From G026625185 sp963727835 (GTDB lineage: Bacteria > Desulfobacterota > WTBG01 > JAGOGO01): DNA of 15,256 bases. A model generated the notes under the pieces. The model did no database searches and was not told where the DNA came from. It saw only the letters and a program-made list of their open reading frames with translations. Both the position numbers and the translations under genes were made by a program. The stretch covers positions 1 through 15,256 of the forward strand of contig CAVSIB010000022.1 of the NCBI GenBank assembly GCA_963727835.1, given 5' to 3'. This document shows positions 1 through 6,205 of this stretch, piece after piece. Numbering within the stretch: the stretch's first letter is position 1; the number at the start of each line of letters is the position of its first letter.

Positions 1-8
1 TTAAACTA

Positions 9-693
9 ATGGAAAAATATCTTTTCAAAATTGAGCATCTCACTCATGTATATGAGGACCGTACTATTCTCAATATTTCCTCCCTTTCCTTTGAAGAGAA
101 CAAAATCCATGCCATAACCGGGCCCAATGGTTCAGGGAAAACGACCCTCTGTAATATCCTGGGTCTGCTTTTAAAACCCACCACCGGTAAGATTTGGTAT
201 CAGGGGGAGATGGTTTATGAAAATGGAGGCCTTTCCGAGAGACTCCGCAAAAAAAATTACCATGGTCCATCAAAACCCTTTTCTTTTCCACACCACGGTT
301 GAAAAAAATTTGGCTTATGGTCTCAAACTGCGGAACTATCCCCGTTCTCAGCGAAAACAAAAAATTGAGGAATTCCTTAAAATCATGGGCATAGAATATC
401 TTCGGCACCAACAAGGGACACGCCTTTCGGGTGGAGAGGTTCAGCGGGTTGCAGTGGCGAGGGCTTTGGCAATTGACCCGGAAGTATTAATTTTGGATGA
501 ATTCACTGCCAATGTGGACCGAAACTATGTCAAAATCACAGAAGGGGTAATCCAGGATGTTTTCCGGAAAAAAAATATCACTATTTTCTTAGTCACTCAC
601 GACGAAAACCAAGCCTTCCGGGTCGCTCATACAGTTACTCATCTCATTGACGGTGAGATGGTAGAACATAAGTTCCTTCCGGCATCAAAATGA
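9..693 (+). CDS. tupC: ABC transporter ATP-binding protein, tungstate/oxyanion type (frameshifted)
   Basis: Cytoplasmic ATPase subunit of an ABC importer. The first part (9 to about 250) carries the A-loop tyrosine (Y15) and Walker A GPNGSGKTT at residues 38-46. The second part, read one frame over, carries the Q-loop (VHQNPF), the signature LSGGEVQRVAVARA, Walker B LILDEFTANVD and the H-loop VTHD. The two halves join if one A is removed from the run of eight A at 249-256, giving about 227 aa, normal for this family. The small size, the TVEKNLAYGLKLR stretch and the two TupA-type genes on the opposite strand suggest a tungstate or molybdate importer (inference). No permease gene is visible; it may lie left of the window. 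The gene converges with the minus-strand cluster. The shift looks like a homopolymer error, although a real mutation cannot be excluded. Confidence 0.75.
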
Positions 694-713
694 GGTTGCT
701 TCGCTTCCTTTAT

Positions 714-721
714 TTCTAAAA
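714..721. repeat. Target-site duplication, left copy
   Basis: TTCTAAAA, repeated exactly at 1619-1626. Joining the flanks at this octamer reconstructs the empty site, in which the ABC ATPase stop (691-693) and the barrel-remnant stop would be only a few tens of bases apart. Confidence 0.85.
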
Positions 722-748
722 GGTGATTATAAAAGATCTGGCACAAGA
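722..748. repeat. Left terminal inverted repeat of the IS1595-type element
   Basis: Pairs with 1592-1618 (22 of 27 matches). Lies directly after the target duplication copy at 714-721. Confidence 0.85.
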
Positions 749-1578
749 TTTGTGAGAAAATTAACCAATAAATTGAACAATGACTTACCCCGGTTGTTGT
801 ATCTGAATTCCATTTCTTTCAGATATAACGGAAATCTTTCTTTGGAAACGCCATGATGTTTTATCAGTCTTTCTTTCGCGTAACTCCAGAAACCTTCAAC
901 ACCGTTGATATAAACTTTGCCAGATGCAAACTTTTTCTTATGATCGATTTTAAGATGTCTGTATCCACAGAACATGAGTGAATCATAGCTTTTAAATTTG
1001 TCCGTGTAAACAATCGATCCTCTCCTCACTGTTTGGACAGTCAGGTTGAGTAAAGTTTCTGCTTTGACATTTTTGACGACTTCAACTTTAACTACTCCGT
1101 TTCGTTCAAGAATGCCGAAAACAGGGACTTTGTTGAAGGCGCCTCTGCCTCTGTTTCCTTTGCGCCTTCCACCAAAGTAACTCTCATCAAGCTCAACCTC
1201 TCCTTTGAGGAGATCGTCACTATTAGTACTGTTGGCGACTATTGCCAACCTGATCATATGTGCGGCCTTAAGGACCGTTGGATAACTTAACGTGATCTGT
1301 TCAGAAATCTTTTTGGCCGACAGTTCAAGTTCGAATAATTTAATAACCCAAAGCCATTGTTTGGGAGTAATATGGAGCTCGTTAATCCATCTGCCGCTGA
1401 AGTCATGGAAGGTATAACCACAACGCTTACATCGGCATCTTTTTCCGATGATTCTGTAGATCTTATACCCTCTACATTTGATGCAGAAACGACGGTAGTT
1501 TTTCCAACATGACTTTACGAGAAACAAACGAGCTGAATTCTCTTGTCTGATAAGGCTTTCAAAGCTTTTTAGATCCAT
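727..1578 (-). CDS. IS1595-family (ISXO2-like) transposase
   Basis: DDE-type transposase of 283 aa, intact, filling almost the whole element. The N-terminus has a zinc ribbon with two CxxC-type pairs (CIKC near residue 33, then CKRC about 20 residues on), as in the ISXO2-like subgroup. The catalytic core shows ELDESYFGGRRKG (first Asp), YTDKFKSY (second Asp) and INGVEGFWSYAKERL (third acidic position). The start at 1578 lies about 40 bases inside the right terminal repeat end. The gene points the same way as the downstream cluster, but its own terminal repeats show that it moves independently. Confidence 0.93.
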   Translation of the reverse strand: MDLKSFESLIRQENSARLFLVKSCWKNYRRFCIKCRGYKIYRIIGKRCRCKRCGYTFHDFSGRWINELHITPKQWLWVIKLFELELSAKKISEQITLSYPTVLKAAHMIRLAIVANSTNSDDLLKGEVELDESYFGGRRKGNRGRGAFNKVPVFGILERNGVVKVEVVKNVKAETLLNLTVQTVRRGSIVYTDKFKSYDSLMFCGYRHLKIDHKKKFASGKVYINGVEGFWSYAKERLIKHHGVSKERFPLYLKEMEFRYNNRGKSLFNLLVNFLTNLVPDLL

Positions 1579-1591
1579 GACACCATCTTAT

Positions 1592-1618
1592 TTTAGTGTC
1601 AGATCTTTTACAATCCCC
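1592..1618. repeat. Right terminal inverted repeat of the IS1595-type element
   Basis: Inverted partner of 722-748. Directly followed by the second target duplication copy at 1619-1626. Confidence 0.85.
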
Positions 1619-1626
1619 TTCTAAAA
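1619..1626. repeat. Target-site duplication, right copy
   Basis: TTCTAAAA, identical to 714-721. It contains the TAG stop (1621-1623, minus strand) of the outer-membrane barrel remnant. Confidence 0.85.
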
Positions 1627-1930
1627 AGTAATCACCGTCTGGAAATAAAACCAGTCAGCATCATCAGCACTATCGGTTTCCTTAACATAATCTCCGCAAA
1701 AAAAGTGGGCATAGCCACCCTCAAGATCCAAAAAGCTAAAAAGTTTATACAACATGATCACGTCCACTTCGTCAGCCACATAATTCGATACATCCGCCGA
1801 GGTGCCTTTCCGTATCGTCTTACCCGCAGAATTATACCAGGCGTCTTCCGTTTCAGCCAGATAAAATCTATGATATTGAACAGAGCCTTTTATGCGATCT
1901 TTTAGGGGAGTAAAATCCAAGAAAAAATCA
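1621..1930 (-). pseudogene. 3' remnant of an alginate-export-type outer-membrane beta-barrel protein
   Basis: About 100 codons with no start of their own, beginning right at the stop of the upstream tupA gene and ending in a terminal phenylalanine (VITF), as outer-membrane barrels do. Alternating strands with stretches such as AETEDAWYNSAGK, DEVDVIMLYK, LEGGYAHFFCGDY and DDADWFYFQT closely match, from memory, the C-terminal strands of Alginate_exp-family proteins (about 400-500 aa when complete). The signal peptide and most of the barrel are absent, so this is a truncated leftover, probably from a deletion that joined it to the tupA end. It lies in the direction of the operon and may once have been its last gene, for example a porin for the transported anion (inference). 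An assembly join is the alternative. Confidence 0.6.
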
Positions 1931-2773
1931 ATTCTTTTTTTCAACCGCTTCAGGGATAGCGGTGGGGATAAAAAGTGGTTGACCGAACCTATCTTTCCCA
2001 AACTCCCCAATTATCTTCTGACCTTCCGGCGAGGTCAGCCAGCCAATATAAGCGATAGCATAAACATAATTAACATGGGGGAATTTGGCGGGATTAACAG
2101 CAATGACCCCGTAAGGGTTATTTAAAACCGGGTCGCCCTCACACAGAATTTTTAACCCGATTTTTTCTGCATAGGCCAAATATGTTCCCCGGTCTGATAA
2201 AGCATACGCCAGCTTCTCCTTCGCCATGTTCAAAACCGGTCCCATCCCTTGGCCGGTCTCAATATACCATTTCCCTTGTGGCTTGATTCCAGCCTTTTCC
2301 CAGATCTTTAATTCTTTTTTATAAGTACCCGAATCGTCTCCTCGGGATATAAAGGGCGTCTGGGCAAGTGCGATCTTTTTCAAAGCTTCCTTAGCATCAG
2401 TCATGCCTTTGATTTTGGCTGGATCTTTTTCCGGCCCAATGATAATAAAATCATTGTACATAACATCCCGCCGATTAATACCCGAACCTTCCGCAACAAA
2501 CTTATCTTCTGCCTCGCGAGCATGTACCAGAACAACATCCACATCTCCCCGTGCGCCCAGTTCCAAGGCTTTTCCGGTTCCCACGGAAATCACGTCTACC
2601 TTAATATTCATCATCTTTTCAAAGGGAGGATTAAGGGCCTGCAGGATCCCGGTATCCTCAGTACTGGTAGTAGTGGCTAAACGCAGACGCAGTTCCTCAG
2701 CCCGAACAATCTCTGAAGTACTGATTATGAAAAGCACTAAAAATATAAAAACTAACCCCCATCTTTTTTTCAT
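1928..2773 (-). CDS. tupA: TupA-type tungstate/molybdate ABC substrate-binding protein (copy 1)
   Basis: Periplasmic binding protein of 281 aa, intact. Residues 1-25 form a signal peptide (KKR n-region, hydrophobic core, cleavage after VRA). The mature N-terminus LATTTSTEDTGILQAL holds the TTTS motif that marks the TupA (tungstate-selective) family. Further family blocks are VDVVLVHAREAEDKFV, ISRGDDSGTYKKELKIW, and EGDPVLNNPYGVIAVNP near residue 215. A strong Shine-Dalgarno (AAAGGAGGA, 2776-2785) sits four bases before the ATG. It is the last complete gene of the minus-strand cluster, 80 bp after tupA copy 2. The usual partners TupB and TupC are not next to it in the same direction; the only ATPase converges from the left. 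Tungstate is the likely ligand by family; molybdate is possible. Confidence 0.85.
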   Translation of the reverse strand: MKKRWGLVFIFLVLFIISTSEIVRAEELRLRLATTTSTEDTGILQALNPPFEKMMNIKVDVISVGTGKALELGARGDVDVVLVHAREAEDKFVAEGSGINRRDVMYNDFIIIGPEKDPAKIKGMTDAKEALKKIALAQTPFISRGDDSGTYKKELKIWEKAGIKPQGKWYIETGQGMGPVLNMAKEKLAYALSDRGTYLAYAEKIGLKILCEGDPVLNNPYGVIAVNPAKFPHVNYVYAIAYIGWLTSPEGQKIIGEFGKDRFGQPLFIPTAIPEAVEKKN

Positions 2774-2854
2774 AGTTCCTCCTTTATTTTCTCATACTCA
2801 TCCACTTTTTTACGATACCATAAAAAATAATTGAACCTTACAAACTTTCATTAC

Positions 2855-3646
2855 CTACTTTTCCGGTTTCTGTAGGGCTGAAAAGTACAAGGGCTCACCG
2901 AACTCTTCCCTTCCAAAGGTAGCAATGATTTTTTGCCCTTGTGCACCATTCAAAAATTCAACAAATTTTTTTGCCAGCTCATAGTTCGCGTGAGGATACA
3001 TTGTCGGGTTAGCCGTGAGCGCATGGTATTGATTGATAAGCATCGGGTCACCTTCGAAAAGAACCACAAGGCTTAAGGCGGGGTTTTTCTTGCGCGCCAC
3101 AATATAGGTTGACCGATCCACCATGAAGTAGCCCTTTTCACTCGCTGCCTTCTGAAGCGAAGCCATCATAAAATCTTTTGAGGTTCGATACCAGCCACCC
3201 TCTGGTTTTATTCCTGTCTTTTCCCAGATACCCAGTTCCTTTTTGTGGGTGCCGGAGTTATCCCCGCGGGTAATGAAGACAGCTTTTTTCTCAGCGATTT
3301 TCTTATATGCGCAGAGAACATCCTTACATTCCTTGATTGCCGCTGGATCTTCCGCAGGCCCGAGAATAACAAAGGCATTGCCGCCAATATAAGTCCGGTT
3401 AAGCGCCCAGCCTTCTTTCACGGCTTGCTGTTCTGCTTCGGGAGCGTGAACCATAATGATATCTACCTGTCCGCTCTTAAGGAGCTGCAAGGAATCACCC
3501 GAACCAGACTTGGTCACGTTCAGTTCACAAGGAACCTCTTTTTTAAACTCGGCAAAAAGCGCATCAACTAACCCTGACTCATAGGGCGAGCCAGTGGCCA
3601 AGCGTAAGGTGGTTGCAAAAAGAGAAGAAGGTACTATAAAAAGCAT
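2855..3646 (-). CDS. Divergent TupA-like periplasmic anion-binding protein (copy 2)
   Basis: Paralogue of the next gene, sharing the blocks VDIIMVHAPEAEQQAV, ITRGDNSGTHKKELGIW, a GxWY segment and FEGDPMLINQYHALTANP. The TTTST motif that contacts tungstate in TupA is replaced by ATGSPYESG, so ligand preference may differ (inference). The open frame from ATG 3646 gives only a short hydrophobic start (MLFIVPSSLFA), too short for a usual signal peptide. The same frame continues upstream to ATG 3685, interrupted by TAG at 3650-3652. Adding one base there instead joins it to ATG 3680 and yields MGSNIHFFLLA followed by the LMLFIVPSSLFA core, an excellent signal peptide. The true start is therefore probably 3680 or 3685, with an indel or nonsense change near 3650. 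Confidence 0.75.
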   Translation of the reverse strand: MLFIVPSSLFATTLRLATGSPYESGLVDALFAEFKKEVPCELNVTKSGSGDSLQLLKSGQVDIIMVHAPEAEQQAVKEGWALNRTYIGGNAFVILGPAEDPAAIKECKDVLCAYKKIAEKKAVFITRGDNSGTHKKELGIWEKTGIKPEGGWYRTSKDFMMASLQKAASEKGYFMVDRSTYIVARKKNPALSLVVLFEGDPMLINQYHALTANPTMYPHANYELAKKFVEFLNGAQGQKIIATFGREEFGEPLYFSALQKPEK

Positions 3647-3727
3647 CAGCTAAAAGGAAAAAGTGGATGTTCGAACCCATCTCATCGGACTTATCTCAAC
3701 CAGAATTGAACTCATCGTCATAAATTT

Positions 3728-4521
3728 TTATTTGAGGTATTTGTCTTTATACTCTTTCCAGGAAAAGTCGCTGAGCGGTGTCACTTCGAATATTTCTTTT
3801 TCCGGCGCAGTAAGGATCCGGATGGTAACACACTGGGACATTGCCTCATACTGAGCATTGGCTTCAGGGTCAGTATTTTTTTTGGCTTTTAACGCTTCCA
3901 TTTCCTTGGGAAATTGAAATGTGGTGGTAAGCTTTATCGCTTTGCCCGTCGTCATGCTGGCAAAAATATAGGATGAAGCCCCAATGGTTTTATCAAACGC
4001 CAGATTGCCGTTAAATGCCCCTTCTGACCCCTTGCCGTAACGGGCACCGGTAAGGTAACTGATGGCATCAGCAGGACATGCCCGTGGAGTTCCACTTACC
4101 ACAAATTGATCTCCCCGCAAAGGAATCGCTCCTGGATAAAGCTGTGTTAAGGCAACCTCCGTAGCGCGGTAACCCAGAGCTATTCCCGGGCAGACGTGGC
4201 CGTGAAATTTTTCCAGATCGCCAAAGGTAAGGGTGATATTTTCGATAGAAACACAGTGATGATATCCTTCCTTCATGCACCGGTGTTGTCCCTCTTTACC
4301 CTTTTCATCTTTGGCGCATGGATGCTGCCCACCTTCTTTTCCCTGCTCACCTTTGCAATAAGGCTTTCTCTTGCCCTGACAATTTAAAGGTAATAGTGGG
4401 AATACCCTCCCACTTGCCACAGCCACCCGCAAGTGCCTTTGTCACCCATGGCAGAAAGCAGAAGGATAGTAAGGCGATAAAAGTAATGGTAATGCCAAGA
4501 AACTTTTCGGTAGTGTTTCAT
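3728..4521 (-). CDS. Exported FmdE-family protein with Cys/His-rich arm (frameshifted at 5' end)
   Basis: The C-terminal three quarters is an FmdE domain: FHGHVCPGIALGYRATE carries the family's HGHxCPG metal-binding motif, followed by GTPRACPADAI. FmdE was named for a protein encoded with formylmethanofuran dehydrogenase of methanogens; bacterial members have no settled function. Before the domain lies a hydrophilic arm (4253-4357) with two near repeats, KGEQGKEGGQHPC and KDEKGKEGQHRC, then YHHC, rich in possible metal ligands. The real start is ATG 4521, behind a strong Shine-Dalgarno (4528-4535). Its frame, after one shift near 4508, encodes a clear signal peptide (ITITFIALLSFCFLP, cleavage after KALA), and a second shift near 4385 joins it to the arm. 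That gives about 264 aa, exported. It lies between tonB and the two tupA genes, suggesting periplasmic metal or oxyanion handling (inference). Confidence 0.75.
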
Positions 4522-4527
4522 ACTGTG

Positions 4528-4535
4528 TCCTCCTT
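4528..4535 (-). promoter_or_regulatory. Strong ribosome binding site that fixes the fmdE start
   Basis: AAGGAGGA on the minus strand, six bases before ATG 4521. It supports a start with a signal peptide, rather than the in-frame internal codon at 4432, which lies in a stretch with no such signal. Confidence 0.75.
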
Positions 4536-4571
4536 GTCATAAAAATGTTTTTTATATCCGTCAAAACGATG

Positions 4572-4585
4572 TGCCCTTATGGGCA
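4572..4585. other. Small hairpin between tonB and fmdE
   Basis: TGCCC (4572-4576) and GGGCA (4581-4585) form a five-pair stem with a four-base loop in the 84-bp gap after the tonB stop. It is too short, and lacks a T-run, to call a terminator. It might be a weak processing or attenuation site in the operon. Confidence 0.25.
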
Positions 4586-4605
4586 AGGAAAAGCTTTTGC
4601 TAAGC

Positions 4606-5354
4606 TCATTCAAGTCGGTAGATTATCGGCACGCGCAGTTCGGCTTTAACCGGCGGCTTGGGGAAGGGTGCAACTGCCTCCACCGTTTTAATCACATTAT
4701 CATCCAGCACCTCAAACCCTGAACTCTTGGCTATTTTTATATTGGAAGCACTTCCATTCTCCAGGATGATGAAATCGATGATCACTTTCCCTTGCCAACC
4801 CATTCGCTGCGCCCTCGCTGGGTAGGTAATATTTTCCTGGATGATGTTTTTGATATAAGCAAAGTGTTCGCTCAAATACTTTTTTCTGAGTGCATCTGCC
4901 GAAATCCCTCCCGTACCATTACCCGAACCCCCCACCCCCCCCCCTTCTCCAATGCCCGTGCCGCGAGCAGACTGGTCGCCGGTACCGGGAAGTGTTTCCG
5001 TCAGCGGTTGAGTCTTCGGAACCTCGGCTGAAGCTATCGGTACTGGACCTTGCTGTTCAACCGGGGTCACAATTTTAGGCTCCGAAGGTTCCTCTGCATC
5101 TTCTTTTCCAGTTGTCTAATCCTCTGCACTATTTTTGGTTTCTCTACTGGTTTTGGTTTTTCCGGTTCCGACGCTTTGGGGGCAGCCAAGGCTTCAGGAC
5201 CGGGCGAATTATTTACCGATTCCAGGATGCTTAAATCAATGACCACCGGTTTAGTATTCATCAAGGCGCTGGTCGTTCCGATAACCACGGCCAAAACAAT
5301 AACCACGGTATGGATAATTAAAGAAATTAAAAACCCGCATGCCTGGCGGTTCAT
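4606..5354 (-). CDS. tonB: TonB energy-transducing protein (frameshifted)
   Basis: Carries proton-motive energy from ExbB/ExbD to the outer-membrane receptor. The N-terminus has one membrane anchor (ISLIIHTVVIVLAVVIG, with the His typical of the TonB anchor). A Pro/Lys/Glu-rich spacer follows (EPEKPKPVEKPKIV), then a Gly-rich stretch and the C-terminal TonB domain with ITYPARAQRMGWQGKV, SSGFEVLDDNVIKTV and PVKAELRVPIIYRLE. The frame breaks at 5104-5107: adding one A to the coding-strand AAAA joins LEKEDAEEPSEPKIV and gives about 249 aa. The start overlaps the exbD stop as ATGA, so translation is coupled. The Gly-rich stretch contains a G10 run (4935-4944 on the plus strand), a possible slippage site. 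Confidence 0.88.
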
Positions 5355-5731
5355 CGCTTAATCTCGGTTTGAAGGCTTACCTTGGTAAATCCCAAATTTT
5401 TTACTAAATCAAGCACATCCACAAACACCTGGAGCGAAATGTCCCGATCCGCCTTGATAAGAACAGGGATGTTTTTATCCAAATTCTGCATTAAGTCTTG
5501 GAGGCTTTGTATGGTCATGGGGCGGGAATTGAAATAGATCAATCCGTTTTTATCTATCTCAACGGTCTGAATTTTCAGGGTCATTTCCTGCTTCTGGGAC
5601 GCCCGGGGAAGGTCAACCGGAATAACTCCGGTGGCAATAAAGGTGGAGGTGGTAAGCACAATCGTTAAAAGCACCAGCATCACATCAACCAAAGGGATAA
5701 CGTTGATATAATCAAATTCCTTTTCTTCCAT
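5351..5731 (-). CDS. exbD: ExbD biopolymer transport protein
   Basis: Inner-membrane proton-channel partner of ExbB, 126 aa, intact. The single membrane helix (VIPLVDVMLVLLTIVLTTSTFI, about residues 11-32) carries the essential Asp in the LVDVMLVLL motif. The periplasmic part ends in a ferric-uptake ExbD/TolR domain (PVLIKADRDISLQVFVDVLDLVKNLGFTKVSL). Its start lies 20 bases inside exbB, preceded by GGGAG, and its stop overlaps the tonB start by four bases. Such tight coupling fits a defined subunit ratio. The short length matches the compact ExbD group found with short ExbB proteins. Confidence 0.93.
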   Translation of the reverse strand: MEEKEFDYINVIPLVDVMLVLLTIVLTTSTFIATGVIPVDLPRASQKQEMTLKIQTVEIDKNGLIYFNSRPMTIQSLQDLMQNLDKNIPVLIKADRDISLQVFVDVLDLVKNLGFTKVSLQTEIKR

Positions 5732-6146
5732 GCCGTATCTCCCATTTCATCATGATCACCTTTACCCGTCTCAATAACACGTTATAAAGAACCACCGACG
5801 GTATGGCCACCAGTAACCCCACTGCCGTCGCTTTTAAGGCCAGAGCCAGTCCAATCATGATTTTACCGGTATCCATAAAGCCTTCTTTGCCCATGGTGTA
5901 AAAGGTCAACATGATGCCCAGGACGGTTCCCAACAACCCGATATACGGAGCATTACTGCCCACGGTGGCGATAACATGAAGTTTCGCGGTGAGTTTAAGT
6001 TCCAGGGTCTTTGGATCAGAAAAATCCCTTACCTTGATGTGCCGGTACACCAGAAATCGCTCAATGGCAATACCCACCGATATCACACTCATAAAAACTA
6101 AAACTCCAATTATTCCGTAATCAACTATTGCTTTAAGCCAGTCCAT
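5712..6146 (-). CDS. exbB: ExbB-type MotA/TolQ/ExbB proton channel protein (short form)
   Basis: Inner-membrane pore subunit that drives TonB using the proton gradient. At 144 aa it is the short form, lacking the long N-terminal extension of enterobacterial ExbB. Three membrane helices are visible: YGIIGVLVFMSVISVGIAI (about 10-28), PYIGLLGTVLGIMLTFYTM (about 67-85, with the family's GLLGTVxG motif) and ALALKATAVGLLVAIPSVVLY (about 100-120, with the conserved Thr). GAAAGGAGC lies about 12 bases before the start, a loose spacing. It opens the exbB-exbD-tonB block, about 60 bp after the permease gene. Confidence 0.93.
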   Translation of the reverse strand: MDWLKAIVDYGIIGVLVFMSVISVGIAIERFLVYRHIKVRDFSDPKTLELKLTAKLHVIATVGSNAPYIGLLGTVLGIMLTFYTMGKEGFMDTGKIMIGLALALKATAVGLLVAIPSVVLYNVLLRRVKVIMMKWEIRHGRKGI

Positions 6147-6205
6147 TGATTTTTTTTGTGCTCCTTTCAGTGTGTTCTTGTGCGTTACCAGGAGGAGTTC
6201 TTTTC

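Larger units (their letters stand above)
722..1618 (-). mobile_element. IS1595-family insertion sequence, complete, with 8-bp target duplication
   Basis: An 897-bp element holding one transposase gene. Its ends are imperfect inverted repeats: 722-748 matches the reverse complement of 1592-1618 at 22 of 27 positions, sharing the core TAAAAGATCTG. It is flanked by the exact direct repeat TTCTAAAA at 714-721 and 1619-1626. Eight-base duplications are what the IS1595 family makes. The right-hand copy of the repeat overlaps the stop codon (1621-1623) of an outer-membrane protein remnant, so insertion fell in the short gap between two converging genes and broke neither. The intact transposase, good terminal repeats and perfect duplication suggest a fairly recent arrival. 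Confidence 0.9.

Noticed and set aside
249..256. Possible programmed frameshift in the A8 run of the ABC ATPase
   Set aside because: Similar one-base breaks occur in many genes here, often without slippery sites, and no stimulatory structure is evident. An error is the simpler explanation.
1705..2125. Plus-strand open frames of 66 and 77 codons
   Set aside because: Antisense to the barrel remnant and the tupA 3' end, with no supporting signal.
2403..2834. Plus-strand open frame of 143 codons
   Set aside because: It lies antisense to tupA copy 1, which has a signal peptide, family motifs and a strong ribosome site. The plus frame has a low-complexity Ser/Arg-rich composition typical of a shadow.
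3650..3652. In-frame TAG in tupA copy 2 as a recoded amber (pyrrolysine) codon
   Set aside because: It falls inside the hydrophobic core of the signal peptide, no recoding machinery is in the window, and one added base gives a perfect signal peptide.
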